Assembly (NCBI RefSeq): GCF_007625055.1
Contig: NZ_VMQS01000015.1
Span: 1 to 41,172 of the forward strand
Direction: 5' to 3'
Length of the DNA stretch: 41,172 bases
DNA from: Halomonas sp.
Lineage (GTDB): Bacteria; Pseudomonadota; Gammaproteobacteria; Pseudomonadales; Halomonadaceae
In this document: positions 17,596 through 26,683 of the stretch, piece after piece
How positions within the stretch are numbered: position 1 is the first letter of the stretch
How the letters are laid out: the number at the start of each line of letters is the position of its first letter
The notes under the pieces: generated by a model
The model's database searches: none
What the model was told of the DNA's origin: nothing
The model's input: only the letters and a program-made list of their open reading frames with translations
Program-made: the position numbers and the translations under genes

Positions 17596-19152
17596 TCAGG
17601 TCAGCTGCGGGCCAGCCTGGACGATGGCTTCATTCACGCCTTCAAACTTCTTGAAGTTATCAACAAACTTGGTGGCCAGTTCCTTCATGTGACGCTTGTA
17701 GGCTTCCTTGTCCTGCCAGGTTTCACGCGGGTCCAGCAGGCTGGAATCAACGCCGGGAACCGCTACGGGCACCTGCAGGTTCAGCCCATCAATCTGCTGG
17801 GTGTCAACATCGCGCAGAACGCCCGACTGAATGGCGGTAATAATGGCTCGCGTGGTAGGAATCGAGAAGCGTGAGCCACCTTCACCGTAGGCACCGCCAG
17901 TCCAGCCGGTGTTGACCAGATAAACCTGGGCATCTTTCTTTTCGACCCGCTTGATCAGCAGATCCGCATACTCCCGTGCCGGGCGCGGGAAGAAAGGCGC
18001 CCCGAAGCAGGTTGAAAAGGTCGCTGCCAGACCTTCGGAGGACCCCATTTCGGTAGAGCCCACCTTGGCGGTGTAGCCTGACAGGAAATGATAGGCAGCC
18101 GCTTCCTTGGACAGCACGGACACGGGTGGCAATACGCCCGACATATCACAGGTCAGGAAGACAATGGCATTGGGCTCACCGGCACGGTTTTCCGCCACCC
18201 GCTTTTCAATATGCTCCAGCGGGTAAGCCGCCCGGGAGTTCTGGGTCAGGCTGTCATCGGCGTAGTCCGGCTCGCGGCGGTCATCCAGCACCACGTTTTC
18301 CAGCACGGTACCGAACTTGATGGCGTTCCAGATAACCGGCTCGTTCTTCTCGGAAAGGTCGATACATTTGGCATAGCAGCCGCCTTCCATGTTGAAGACG
18401 GTGTCATCGCCCCAGCCGTGCTCATCATCACCAATCAGGTAGCGCGCCGGATCGGCGGACAGCGTGGTCTTGCCGGTGCCGGAAAGCCCGAAGAACAGGC
18501 AGGTTTCACCGTCTTCACCCACGTTGGCCGAGCAGTGCATGGGCAGCACGTCTGCGTCCGGCAACAGGTAGTTCTGAACCGAGAACATGGCCTTTTTCAT
18601 TTCACCGGCATAGCGCATGCCGGCGATCAGTACCTTCTTCTCAGCAAAATTGATGATCACGCAACCATCGGAGTTGGTGCCATCGCGGTCCGGCTCGCAG
18701 ACAAAATACGGGGCGTTGAAAATCTGCCAGGCATCCTTGGCATTCGGGTTATACACCTCTGGGCGCACGAACATGGTCCGTCCAAACAGGTTGTGCCAGG
18801 CCGTTTCGGCGGTTACCCGGACAGGCAGATAATGCTCAGGATCACTGCCCACGTGCAGTTCCGAGACGAAGTTATCATGGCCTTGCAGGTAATCATCGAC
18901 GCGAGCCCAGAGTGCGGAGAACCTGTCGGCATCAAACGGACGGTTCACGCTGCCCCAGTCGATGCTGTCGCGGGTCGATGGCTCATCGACAATAAAACGA
19001 TCCTTGGGTGAGCGCCCGGTACGTTCGCCGGTACTCACTACCAGCGCACCGTCTGCAGACAAACGGCCCTCACCACGAGCCACGGCACGCTCGATCAACT
19101 CGGCAGTATTCAGGTTTACGTGGGCTTGAGGAGCAGCTTGTGTCGTGGTCAT
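17596..19152 (-). CDS. pckA: Phosphoenolpyruvate carboxykinase (ATP)
   Basis: PckA converts oxaloacetate and ATP to PEP and CO2, the entry step of gluconeogenesis. The product of about 518 residues shows the substrate segment [25 protein letters not shown], the P-loop [11 protein letters not shown], the metal-binding [10 protein letters not shown] and the adenine-side [13 protein letters not shown] chose the ATG at 19150-19152, which follows AGGAATCGAC. An upstream in-frame ATG at 19176 would add eight residues. The order pckA, hslO, hslR, yrfG, nudE is also seen in E. coli, apart from genes inserted there. Confidence 0.96.
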   Translation of the reverse strand: MTTTQAAPQAHVNLNTAELIERAVARGEGRLSADGALVVSTGERTGRSPKDRFIVDEPSTRDSIDWGSVNRPFDADRFSALWARVDDYLQGHDNFVSELHVGSDPEHYLPVRVTAETAWHNLFGRTMFVRPEVYNPNAKDAWQIFNAPYFVCEPDRDGTNSDGCVIINFAEKKVLIAGMRYAGEMKKAMFSVQNYLLPDADVLPMHCSANVGEDGETCLFFGLSGTGKTTLSADPARYLIGDDEHGWGDDTVFNMEGGCYAKCIDLSEKNEPVIWNAIKFGTVLENVVLDDRREPDYADDSLTQNSRAAYPLEHIEKRVAENRAGEPNAIVFLTCDMSGVLPPVSVLSKEAAAYHFLSGYTAKVGSTEMGSSEGLAATFSTCFGAPFFPRPAREYADLLIKRVEKKDAQVYLVNTGWTGGAYGEGGSRFSIPTTRAIITAIQSGVLRDVDTQQIDGLNLQVPVAVPGVDSSLLDPRETWQDKEAYKRHMKELATKFVDNFKKFEGVNEAIVQAGPQLT

Positions 19153-19208
19153 GTCGATTCCTGGGCCTTGGGCCATTTATCCGTTTACCCGGCGTCTCCG
19201 ACGCCTGC

Positions 19209-19242
19209 AAAAAACATTCCCGACCGGCTTGACCTGGTCGGG
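19209..19242 (-). terminator. Second terminator-like hairpin in the pckA leader
   Basis: On the minus strand CCCGACC (19242-19236) pairs with GGTCGGG (19225-19219) around a 10-base loop. Four bases later comes TTTTTT (19214-19209). It lies only 57 bases before the pckA start. Confidence 0.6.
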
Positions 19243-19268
19243 TACGCTAAAATCGCGAGCATTATGAC

Positions 19269-19298
19269 AAAAAGAAAGCCCCCGGAAAATGGGGGCTT
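19269..19298 (-). terminator. Intrinsic terminator after hslO
   Basis: On the minus strand AAGCCCCC and GGGGGCTT (19298-19291 and 19283-19276) form an 8-bp stem around a 7-base loop. It is followed by TCTTTTTG. Confidence 0.85.
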
Positions 19299-19464
19299 AA
19301 GGCAAAGATTCTGTAGTTAAACTACAACATGCACACAACATTTTGTGCTGCAGCGCGAAGCCCAGTTAAAACAACTGTTCGACAGAAGGACCAAGTCAGC
19401 TGATTATCCAATGGCTTATCAGCAGACACTCAGCGCCGAATGGCATTCGTCCACGACTACATTT

Positions 19465-20340
19465 TCAGTGAATGGTGGGGGGCGGGGCCGTCGGATCTTC
19501 CAAAAGCGTTTCCACTTCGGCCGCAGTGTAGTGATATTCCGTGTGGCAGAAATGACATTGGGTGTCGATGGCGCCCTGCTCGGCCAGGATATCACGCAAC
19601 TCGTCGGCCCCCAGGCTCAGCAAGGCATTGGCCATGCCCTCACGGGAGCAGGTGCAGCCAAAGCGCAGTGCCTTGGGTTCAAACACGCGGACAGTCTCTT
19701 CATGATAGAGCCGATAGAGCACCTCGCGCTGCTCAAGCCCGAGTATTTCCTCGCGCTTGATGGTGGACGCCAGGTGCACACTGCGCTCCCAGGCATCGAC
19801 GTCCTGGTTCTGGGCTTCACTGGGCAGACGCTGCAACAGCAGGCCACCCGCGCGCTTGCCATCGGCCGCCAGCCACATCCGGGTGGGCAGCTGTTCGGAT
19901 TGACTGAAATAGGCTTCCAGGCACCCGGCCAGATCCTCATGGTCCAGCGCCACAATGCCCTGATAGCGATTGCCGTCCCTGGGGTCCAGGGTGATGACTA
20001 TCTGGCCGTTACCGACCAGTTCACGGAAAGCGGCTTCACCGTCCGGCAAGGCGGCACCTTCGGCTACCCGGGCAATCGCACGCAGCTCTCCCCCGGGGTT
20101 GGATTCGGCCATCAACAATGACAGCGCCCCCTGGCCGCGCACTTCGATACTCAGAGTGCCATCCAGCTTGACGGTATCGGTCAGCAGGCCAACGGCCGCG
20201 AGCAGTTCGCCCAGCAAGGTGTTAACCGCCTGCGGATACGCATGGCGATCGAGCACTTCGTGATACGCCTGCTCGAGGGTGACAATCTCACCGCGCACAT
20301 TGGTTTGGTCAAACAGGAAACGTTGAATTTGGTCAGGCAT
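19465..20340 (-). CDS. hslO: Hsp33 redox-regulated chaperone
   Basis: Hsp33 is a cytosolic holdase switched on by oxidation and unfolding. The 291-residue product has the Hsp33 N-domain ([20 protein letters not shown], then a [15 protein letters not shown] segment). The C-terminal redox switch binds zinc through Cys229, Cys231 (CTC), Cys262 and Cys265 (CHFC). I chose the ATG at 20338-20340 by homology. The open frame continues upstream into hslR but has no support there. It lies 49 bases after hslR and is probably co-transcribed with yrfG-hslR, with a terminator downstream. Confidence 0.95.
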   Translation of the reverse strand: MPDQIQRFLFDQTNVRGEIVTLEQAYHEVLDRHAYPQAVNTLLGELLAAVGLLTDTVKLDGTLSIEVRGQGALSLLMAESNPGGELRAIARVAEGAALPDGEAAFRELVGNGQIVITLDPRDGNRYQGIVALDHEDLAGCLEAYFSQSEQLPTRMWLAADGKRAGGLLLQRLPSEAQNQDVDAWERSVHLASTIKREEILGLEQREVLYRLYHEETVRVFEPKALRFGCTCSREGMANALLSLGADELRDILAEQGAIDTQCHFCHTEYHYTAAEVETLLEDPTAPPPTIH

Positions 20341-20389
20341 AGAGGCAACCGGTAGAAAATTGAAAGGCCAGCAATCAGCAGAAAGGGCG

Positions 20390-20779
20390 TCACTCGCCCT
20401 GCTGACGCTGAAAACGCTGAATATCACGCCGTTGCTTTTTATCCGGGCGCTTGAGCGGGTGCTGCATCACTTCGTTGGTCAGGCGGCGGGCTTCGGCCTC
20501 TTTGTGACGCCGCTGGACGCTGTCTTCGGTTTCAGCGTACAGCTTGCGGGCTTCCGGCGCGCCACGGCGCTGGTCAGACAGCGACAGCACTTCTACCTCG
20601 TAGATATCCCACCCCTGAGGTACGCGAATCAGGGCTCCCAGCTCGACACTCTTGCTGGTCTTGACCCGTGCACCATCATACTGAACCTTGCCACCTTCAA
20701 TGGCTTTCTTGGCCAGGGCGCGGGTCTTGAAAAATCGTGCGGCCCACAGCCATTTATCAAGTCGAACGCTATCACTCAT
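20390..20779 (-). CDS. hslR: Heat shock protein 15 (S4-domain RNA-binding protein)
   Basis: Hsp15 binds free 50S subunits carrying a nascent chain and helps rescue stalled translation. The 129-residue product has the S4 domain at 5-70: [20 protein letters not shown], then [20 protein letters not shown] basic Arg/Lys/Gln-rich tail follows. Its start overlaps the yrfG end by eight bases, with GGAG upstream inside yrfG. Length and layout match the E. coli protein (133 residues). Confidence 0.94.
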   Translation of the reverse strand: MSDSVRLDKWLWAARFFKTRALAKKAIEGGKVQYDGARVKTSKSVELGALIRVPQGWDIYEVEVLSLSDQRRGAPEARKLYAETEDSVQRRHKEAEARRLTNEVMQHPLKRPDKKQRRDIQRFQRQQGE

Positions 20780-21467
20780 CGCAATACTCCGAAGCGGTTG
20801 GTGAAGGCTGCATCAGGTCTGCAAAACGATCGAGTGCCACAAATTCCTTGAGCACTTTTTCCGGGCGCTGACTGTCAGGCTCGCGGATACCCAGCAGATA
20901 ACGGATACCGAATTCACGCGCACTTTCCAGCACCCTGGGGTTATCGTCAATAAACAGGGTACGGGCTGGGTCAAAGGGCTCTATCTCCTGCAGGGCAAAC
21001 CAGAAAGCCTGTTCTTCCTTGGCGGCGCCCACATCCTGGGAAGAGACGATTGCATCCAGATAGCTTTCCAGCCCCGTCAGCGGCAGTTTGAGTTCCAGGC
21101 TTGCGCGGTCTGCATTGGTGGCCAGAATGACACGGGGGTGCCGGGTTTTAAGCCATTGCAGAAAATCCAGGGCGTCGCCGCGCAGGCCAATCAGGTGCTG
21201 GACCTCCCGCTTGAGGGCGATGATGTCCACTCCCAGTTCCTGGCTCCAGTAATCCAGGCTGTACCAGCTCAGGGTGCCCCGCATGTCGGTGATACGTGCA
21301 ATCAGTTGCGCTTTCGACAATCGCGCTTGCGAGGCTTCATCCAGCTGATGCAGCTCGACATAGCGACGCGGCAGATGTTCAAGCCAGAAATGGCTATCAA
21401 AGTGCAGGTCAAGCAGGGTGCCATCCATATCCAGAAGCACGGTATCTATTGTCTGCCAGTCGATCAT
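20772..21467 (-). CDS. yrfG: GMP/IMP nucleotidase of the HAD family
   Basis: The product of about 231 residues carries HAD motif I as VLLDMDGTLLDLHFD, motif II as VILATNADR, and motif III/IV as LFIDDNPRVL with a Lys in GAAKEEQAFW. E. coli YrfG, in the same neighbourhood next to hslR, is known as a purine nucleotide 5'-phosphatase. I assign the same role from sequence pattern plus gene order. I chose the ATG at 21465-21467, which has AGGAG five bases upstream; an in-frame upstream start lacks this. It is the first gene of yrfG-hslR-hslO and divergent from nudE. Confidence 0.88.
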   Translation of the reverse strand: MIDWQTIDTVLLDMDGTLLDLHFDSHFWLEHLPRRYVELHQLDEASQARLSKAQLIARITDMRGTLSWYSLDYWSQELGVDIIALKREVQHLIGLRGDALDFLQWLKTRHPRVILATNADRASLELKLPLTGLESYLDAIVSSQDVGAAKEEQAFWFALQEIEPFDPARTLFIDDNPRVLESAREFGIRYLLGIREPDSQRPEKVLKEFVALDRFADLMQPSPTASEYCDE

Positions 21468-21552
21468 GTCAACTCCTGCCCGGGTCAAAACGTGAATTCA
21501 AAACAGTGTTATTGTACCGCAATTAACCCAGAACCAGCCACGGAGGCCGCAG

Positions 21553-22197
21553 ATGTCATCGCTTGATTCCTCTTCAGCGTCACACCCAGACCCATCAGCA
21601 GCAGATGAGCAAGGTAACACCCAATACCTGCAGAAACCCCGGATACTGGCTTGCCACAAGGTAACCCGTAGCCGGCTTTTCGAGGTAGAGTCCCTTGATC
21701 TGCGTTTTTCCAACGGTGAAGAGCGCACATTCGAACGGCTGACCGGCAGTCAAAGGGGCGCTGTCATGATAGTGGCCATGCCAGACCCCCAGCATGTGCT
21801 GATGATTCGTGAATATGCCGCCGGGTTCGAGGAGTATATCCTTTCGCTACCCAAGGGCCTGGTCGACCCCGGAGAGGACATGGTGACCGCTGCCAACCGC
21901 GAGTTGATGGAAGAGTGCGGCTTTGGCGCCCACTGCATCGAGCCGCTGGCTGAGCTTTCTCTGGCGCCCAACTATATGGGCCACCGTATGCAGGTTCTGC
22001 TGGCCACCGACCTGTATCCCAAGCGCCTGCCGGGCGACGAGCCGGAACCCCTGATGGTTGAAACGCACGCCCTGGAAGAGCTGCCCGCCCTGCTGTTGCG
22101 CGAGGATTTTCACGAGGCGCGCGCGATTGCCGCCCTGTATATTGCGCGCGACAAGGTCAAGGGCGAGGAAAGCAGCCACGACCAGGGGCTTTTCTAG
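21553..22197 (+). CDS. nudE: ADP compounds hydrolase NudE
   Basis: NudE cleaves ADP-ribose, NADH and diadenosine polyphosphates. The 214-residue product has the Nudix box from GLVDPGEDMVTAANRELMEE into CGFG. Ahead of it is the family's IREYAAGFEEYILSLPKG block, and after it APNYMGHRMQVLLATDLYP. The ATG follows GGAGGCCGCAG. The first 25 residues are Ser- and acid-rich and look disordered. The divergent placement from yrfG mirrors E. coli. The stop codon lies inside a short string repeated near ribB (see findings). Confidence 0.93.
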   Translation: MSSLDSSSASHPDPSAADEQGNTQYLQKPRILACHKVTRSRLFEVESLDLRFSNGEERTFERLTGSQRGAVMIVAMPDPQHVLMIREYAAGFEEYILSLPKGLVDPGEDMVTAANRELMEECGFGAHCIEPLAELSLAPNYMGHRMQVLLATDLYPKRLPGDEPEPLMVETHALEELPALLLREDFHEARAIAALYIARDKVKGEESSHDQGLF

Positions 22198-22212
22198 GGT
22201 CTGTTGACGTTT

Positions 22213-22235
22213 CCTCACGGCACTCGGCCGTGAGG
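22213..22235. terminator. Hairpin between convergent nudE and lon
   Basis: CCTCACGGC (22213-22221) and GCCGTGAGG (22227-22235) form a perfect 9-bp stem with a 5-base loop, midway between two converging genes. Neither side has a U tract, so it may only protect 3' ends or act weakly as a terminator. Confidence 0.5.
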
Positions 22236-22243
22236 TGCAGGCG

Positions 22244-24772
22244 CTACCCAAACACAACGTCGGCAACGTCCTGATAATGCTCCGCAAAGTGCACGGTAAC
22301 ACCATCGGTAATGTAATCCGGCAGTTCGGCATAGTCGCGCCGGTTGGCCTCGGGCAGGATCACCTCAAAGATATCGCTGCGCCGGGCGGCAATCACTTTT
22401 TCACGAATGCCGCCGACCGGTAACACCTGACCGGTGAGTGTCAGCTCGCCGGTCATCGCCAGAGGACGGTTTATCGACTGGTGCCTGGCGAGTGACAGCA
22501 AGGCAGTGGTCATCGACACCCCGGCAGACGGGCCGTCCTTGGGTGTCGCTCCTTCAGGCACGTGGAGGTGCACAAAGGCCGAATCAAAAAAATCCGCGTC
22601 AGCGCCGTGCGCCTGCAGATGGCCCAGCGTGTAGCTATAGGCAATATTGGCTGACTCCTGCATGACATCGCCCAGCTTGCCGGTCAGCTTGAAGCCACGA
22701 TCCAGGCTGTGCACCTTGGTGGCTTCAATCGGCAGCGTCGCACCGCCCATCGAGGTCCAGGCAAGCCCGGTGACCACGCCCTCGCCTTTAAGCACTTTTT
22801 CCTTGCGGAAAATCGGTGCACCGAGAAACTCTTCCAGATTGTTAATCGACACCTTGACGCTTTGCTGGTCATTCTCCAGCAGCTTGACCGCGGCCTTGCG
22901 CACAATCCGATGCAGCTGCTTTTCCAGTTGGCGCACACCGGCTTCCCGGGCATAACCTTCAATCACCTGCCTGAGTGCCGCATCGGTGAGGTTGATGCGT
23001 TTTTTGTTCAGGTTGTCGCGCTTGAGCAGTTTGGGCCACAGATGGTGCTTGGCGATCGCAACTTTTTCCTCTGCGATATAACCTGACAGCCGAATCTGCT
23101 CCATGCGGTCCAGCAAGGGGCCGGGGATCGAGTCCAGGGTATTGGCCGTACACACAAACAGTACCTTGGAGAGATCCATGCGGACATCCAGATAATGATC
23201 CAGAAAATCCACATTCTGTTCAGGGTCGAGCACTTCCAGCAGGGCTGACGCAGGATCGCCCTGATAGGACTGACCCAGCTTGTCGATTTCATCCAGCATG
23301 ATGACCGGGTTCTCAACCGCGACGTCCTTGAATGCCTGCACCAACTTGCCCGGCATGGCGCCGATATAGGTGCGCCGATGCCCCTTGATTTCAGCCTCAT
23401 CGCGCATGCCGCCGACTGAAAAGCGATAGAACTCGCGCCCCAGGGCTTCCGCGATTGAGCGGCCAACCGAGGTTTTACCTACCCCCGGCGGACCCACCAG
23501 CAACACCATGGAGCCACCGACATCCCCCTTGAAGGTACCTTCGGCAAGAAACTCGATAATGCGCTCCTTGACGTCCTTGAGACCGTCATGGTCACGGTCC
23601 AGCACCGTACGGGCATGTGACAGATCCAGCTTGTCATCACTGGTGACGCCCCAGGGCAGGCAGGTCAGCCAATCCAGATAGTTACGCGTGGTGCCGTATT
23701 CCGGCGAGCCGGTCTCCAGTACGCTGAGCTTGTTAAGCTCATCGTCAATGCGCTCCTGTACCCGTTCGGGCACCGTCAGGTGTTCCAGACGGGCGCGAAA
23801 GGTATCCACATCGTTTTCGCGGTCATCCTTGGAAATGCCCAGCTCACGCTGGATGACCTTGAGCTGTTCGCGCAGGAAAAACTCCCGCTGGCGCTCCTGC
23901 ATCTGGGCGTTGACCTGCTCACTGATCTCGCTTTGCAGCTGGGCAACGTCGATCTCCTTGCGCAGCAGCGGCAAGACTTTCTGCATCCGCTCGCTGACCG
24001 GCAAGGTAGCCAGTACGTCCTGAAGCTCAGGGCCCTTGGCAGACGTAATCGCGGCGGCAAAGTCCGTCAATGGCCCCGGCTGATTGGGACTGAAACGGTT
24101 GAGGTAATGCTTCAACTCTTCGCCATAGAGCGGATTGATCGGCAACAACTCCTTGATGCCGTTAATAATCGCCATGGCGTAAGCGCGGGTTTCCTCATTT
24201 TCCGCATCAACGGGTTCCTTGGGGTAGCTGACCTCGACCAGATACGGCGGTGTCCGGGATAACCAGCGCTGAATCTTGAAACGCTGCAATCCCTGAGCAA
24301 TAAACTGCACCTGCTCATCTTCACTTTTCAGCTTGTGGACCTTGACGGCGGTTCCCACCTCCGGGAAATCGTCCTCACTGAGCCCATCCAGGCCGGCCTC
24401 GCCAACAAAGGCGACACCAATGGTGTGATGGGGCGTATTGCCGACCCGGCGCATGGTCTCTTCCCAGCGTTCACGGTTGATCACCAGGGGCTGAACCTGG
24501 GCAGGGAAAAATGGCCGGTTATGAATCGGCAGCAAGTAGATGCGTTCTGGCAGGGCGTCACTCGCCGAAATCAGTGAATTAACTTCTTCACCGTCTGAGC
24601 GGAAGCCCTCTGATGACGACGCTTCATAGGCTGACGTTTCCTCTTCGGCCAGCCACTCGGGAGCATCGTTTGCCTGACCTGTATTATCCTGGTCAGTGCT
24701 GTCATCGCGGTCACGGGTATGACGGTCGTGTTCGTCGGTGTCGTGAGGATGATTGAAGTCCTGGTCGCTCAT
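22244..24772 (-). CDS. Lon-family ATP-dependent serine protease (divergent N-domain type)
   Basis: The 842-residue product degrades unfolded and regulatory proteins. It has an acidic, His/Asp-rich leader (about 1-70), a LON substrate domain (75-300), AAA+ ATPase (P-loop GPPGVGKTS, then IMLDEIDKLG) and a protease domain with Ser749 (KDGPSAGVSM) and Lys792 (IREK). These are 43 residues apart, as in E. coli Lon. The N-domain opens LLPIHNRPFFPAQVQPLVI instead of the canonical PLRDVVVYPHMVIPLFVG. This suggests the second Lon class, such as AsrA of Pseudomonas aeruginosa, so I leave the symbol open. I chose the ATG at 24770-24772, which follows GGAGGGCGC. A heat-shock-type promoter lies upstream. 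Confidence 0.93.
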   Translation of the reverse strand: MSDQDFNHPHDTDEHDRHTRDRDDSTDQDNTGQANDAPEWLAEEETSAYEASSSEGFRSDGEEVNSLISASDALPERIYLLPIHNRPFFPAQVQPLVINRERWEETMRRVGNTPHHTIGVAFVGEAGLDGLSEDDFPEVGTAVKVHKLKSEDEQVQFIAQGLQRFKIQRWLSRTPPYLVEVSYPKEPVDAENEETRAYAMAIINGIKELLPINPLYGEELKHYLNRFSPNQPGPLTDFAAAITSAKGPELQDVLATLPVSERMQKVLPLLRKEIDVAQLQSEISEQVNAQMQERQREFFLREQLKVIQRELGISKDDRENDVDTFRARLEHLTVPERVQERIDDELNKLSVLETGSPEYGTTRNYLDWLTCLPWGVTSDDKLDLSHARTVLDRDHDGLKDVKERIIEFLAEGTFKGDVGGSMVLLVGPPGVGKTSVGRSIAEALGREFYRFSVGGMRDEAEIKGHRRTYIGAMPGKLVQAFKDVAVENPVIMLDEIDKLGQSYQGDPASALLEVLDPEQNVDFLDHYLDVRMDLSKVLFVCTANTLDSIPGPLLDRMEQIRLSGYIAEEKVAIAKHHLWPKLLKRDNLNKKRINLTDAALRQVIEGYAREAGVRQLEKQLHRIVRKAAVKLLENDQQSVKVSINNLEEFLGAPIFRKEKVLKGEGVVTGLAWTSMGGATLPIEATKVHSLDRGFKLTGKLGDVMQESANIAYSYTLGHLQAHGADADFFDSAFVHLHVPEGATPKDGPSAGVSMTTALLSLARHQSINRPLAMTGELTLTGQVLPVGGIREKVIAARRSDIFEVILPEANRRDYAELPDYITDGVTVHFAEHYQDVADVVFG

Positions 24773-24825
24773 GCGCCCTCCATTCAATAAATCGGCGGCA
24801 TGATCGCCGCCCGTTGTTGCTTAAA

Positions 24826-24854
24826 AAATGCGGGCGAGCATCACAAACTTCAAG
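24826..24854 (-). promoter_or_regulatory. Sigma-32-like heat-shock promoter for the lon-family gene
   Basis: On the minus strand CTTGAAG (24854-24848) and CCGCATTT (24833-24826) are 14 bases apart. The heat-shock consensus is CTTGAAA, 13-17 bases, CCCCATNT. It lies about 54 bases before the start codon. Confidence 0.6.
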
Positions 24855-24863
24855 GCGGGGTAA

Positions 24864-24891
24864 CAAAATCGCTGGCGCCTGACAGGCCAGC
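24864..24891 (-). terminator. Likely terminator after the YdgA-like gene
   Basis: On the minus strand GCTGGC and GCCAGC (24891-24886 and 24876-24871) form a stem, with an alternative inner pairing. GATTTTGTTA follows. It lies 14 bases after the gene's stop. Confidence 0.5.
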
Positions 24892-24904
24892 CCGGCGTCT
24901 CCCT

Positions 24905-26152
24905 TCAGAATTCGGGCAGCGGGCGACCGTTGACGCGCCAGTTTCCAGCGACAAGATCAAACGTCAACGACCGGGTACCTATCGGCAGCCCTAGCCACAG
25001 AGCGGCTATCGAGGGCGCATCTTCCCAGGTGATATCACCGTCCAGGCGGGAACGCCAACGCGCCTGCATGGCTTCATTGTCCGCATCCACAAGGCTCAGC
25101 TCCTGAAGATCCCGAGCATCAAAAAACAGCGCGCCGCTTGCGCTGGCATTGATCTCCAGCAGCGGGCTTTGGAGGTTTATGGTAGTGATATCCAGCCGAG
25201 GAGAGTCCTGAAGCGCCTCCAGCATCAGCGGTTCCAGGCGGGTTAACAGGCCATCTGCCACTGGCATGGCGGTATCCCCCCAGGCGGCTTCCTGGCTCAA
25301 CCTGGCAAATATCTGACGCACCGAATCCGCATTGATACGTGACAGTTCAGCGGCAACTCTTCCCGTCAGAATAGGCGTGTCCGGGGCGTCCTCTTTCAAC
25401 ACGGTATCACCAATGACAAGCTCGCCTGTGACTCTCAGCTCGCGTTCATCAAGGTGCATTTCGCTATGTAGATCAAGAGGCTGAATCTCAAGATCAAGCT
25501 CCGGATGGTCAAGACTCAGGGTACTGATATGCAGATGGTCACGCTGATTGAAATGGTAGGCATCTTCGATGTAGGTATAACGACTTTCAAGCTCGACCGG
25601 GCCAAGCTGCAGGCCGGCTTCGCCATCGCTCAGGGTGAGCTGATCCAGGCTGGCATTCACCCGCCAATCACCATAGACGCCTTCAATACGTACCCTGGCA
25701 TCTCTTATATCCAGCTCACGGCCGTTTTGCTCAATAATCAACGGCGCCAGCGCCAGGCGCAGTTCGGTTCGCCCGCCCAGGGTGTAATAACGCCCCTGCC
25801 AACGTGGATAAAAAGGCACTGACACATCTCCCACCGCCTGCTGCAACCGGGTATCCAGCCTGGGCAGCAAATCACCTTCAATAGCAGTGCTCAAAATGCC
25901 ATGACGCGCCTGGTAGGGCACTTCCAGTCGCCAGGGTCGCCCCAGCAGTGGCGAAATAACGATGCGCCCGTTGGAGGACAGCCAGCCAGGGTGGCTTTCC
26001 ACCCGCTGCATACGCCACTCACCGCGGGCATTCAGGTCACTCAGTGCCTGGCGCAGACTGTATTCGAACAGAATACTGGAAAGCAGCTGAGCTGCCATCC
26101 ACAGGGCCGCCAAAGAGGCTATGATGGGGACAACAAGTCGTTCCTTGCGCAT
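24905..26152 (-). CDS. YdgA-like DUF945 family protein
   Basis: The 415-residue product has a single N-terminal membrane segment (about 7-28), after positively charged MRKER. A long region of alternating short strands follows, typical of the DUF945/YdgA family, anchored in the inner membrane with the bulk in the periplasm. The early ESHPGWLSSNGRIVISPL is a recognisable family-like block. Later repeats such as LHISTLSLDHPELDLEIQPL suggest a beta-rich AsmA-like fold. The function is not established. The start ATG has GGAG eight bases upstream. It stands between pgpA and the lon-family gene and ends at a hairpin terminator. Confidence 0.75.
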   Translation of the reverse strand: MRKERLVVPIIASLAALWMAAQLLSSILFEYSLRQALSDLNARGEWRMQRVESHPGWLSSNGRIVISPLLGRPWRLEVPYQARHGILSTAIEGDLLPRLDTRLQQAVGDVSVPFYPRWQGRYYTLGGRTELRLALAPLIIEQNGRELDIRDARVRIEGVYGDWRVNASLDQLTLSDGEAGLQLGPVELESRYTYIEDAYHFNQRDHLHISTLSLDHPELDLEIQPLDLHSEMHLDERELRVTGELVIGDTVLKEDAPDTPILTGRVAAELSRINADSVRQIFARLSQEAAWGDTAMPVADGLLTRLEPLMLEALQDSPRLDITTINLQSPLLEINASASGALFFDARDLQELSLVDADNEAMQARWRSRLDGDITWEDAPSIAALWLGLPIGTRSLTFDLVAGNWRVNGRPLPEF

Positions 26153-26163
26153 GATGCCACTCC

Positions 26164-26214
26164 CGGGAACACCGCCTTGACGGGAACACCGTCAGGACGG
26201 CAACACCAATCAAT
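26164..26214. repeat. Three imperfect 17-bp tandem copies between pgpA and the YdgA-like gene
   Basis: Units are CGGGAACACCGCCTTGA (26164-26180), CGGGAACACCGTCAGGA (26181-26197) and CGGCAACACCAATCAAT (26198-26214). The last unit runs into the pgpA stop codon at 26210. Confidence 0.6.
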
Positions 26215-26683
26215 GCAACCAGAACCATAAATGCATGGTACTCCAGGCATATAAACCGGCCATTACATCGTCAATCATGATGCCAAAACCACCGGCCACA
26301 CGGCGGTCAGCCCAGCGTATCGGCCAGGGTTTGAACACATCGAAGATGCGAAATACCACAAATCCCCAGAGTGCGGACTCCCAGGAAAAGGGCACTGCGG
26401 CCATGGTAATCCAGTAACCGACAAATTCGTCCCAGACTATGCCGGAATGATCGTGAACTCCCAGGTCCCTGGAAGTCTTGTCACATAGCCATACACCCAC
26501 GATGAAGGTGACGACAATAATTCCCATGTACCAGCCAAAGGGCAGGTCCGCCATCAGCCAGTAGAAGGGAATGGCTGCCAGAGTACCAAAGGTACCTGGC
26601 GCAAAAGGCACGACACCACTGCCTAGACCAAAGGCAAAAAAATGCGTGGGGCGCCGCCAAACGCTCGCAGGCGCTTTATTCAT
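26210..26683 (-). CDS. pgpA: Phosphatidylglycerophosphatase A
   Basis: PgpA removes phosphate from phosphatidylglycerol phosphate in the inner membrane to give phosphatidylglycerol. The 157-residue product shows GLGSGVVPFAPGTFGTLAA near the N-terminus, then HDHSGIVWDEFVGYW and the Asp pair in GIMIDDVMAGLYA, with about four membrane segments. I chose the ATG at 26681-26683, which has GGGAG seven bases upstream and overlaps the thiL stop as ATGA. Its product feeds Lgt, encoded earlier in the window, but the two genes are far apart. It is the last gene of the nrdR-to-pgpA series. Confidence 0.93.
   Translation of the reverse strand: MNKAPASVWRRPTHFFAFGLGSGVVPFAPGTFGTLAAIPFYWLMADLPFGWYMGIIVVTFIVGVWLCDKTSRDLGVHDHSGIVWDEFVGYWITMAAVPFSWESALWGFVVFRIFDVFKPWPIRWADRRVAGGFGIMIDDVMAGLYAWSTMHLWFWLH

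Larger units (their letters stand above)
19153..19464. other. 312-bp intergenic region between pckA and hslO
   Basis: No gene is visible here. Reading the minus strand, it holds the hslO terminator (19269-19298), a second terminator-like hairpin (19209-19242), a small GGCGTC/GACGCC hairpin (19191-19205) and the pckA ribosome-binding site. The pckA promoter must lie here unless pckA is read through from hslO. I could not identify it firmly. Confidence 0.7.

Noticed and set aside
18088-19011. 307-codon plus-strand open frame opposite pckA
   Set aside because: Complete shadow of a strongly conserved gene, with no family resemblance.
22213-22235. nudE/lon hairpin as a strong intrinsic terminator
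   Set aside because: The stem is perfect, but there is no U tract on either strand, so I list it only as a moderate-confidence hairpin.
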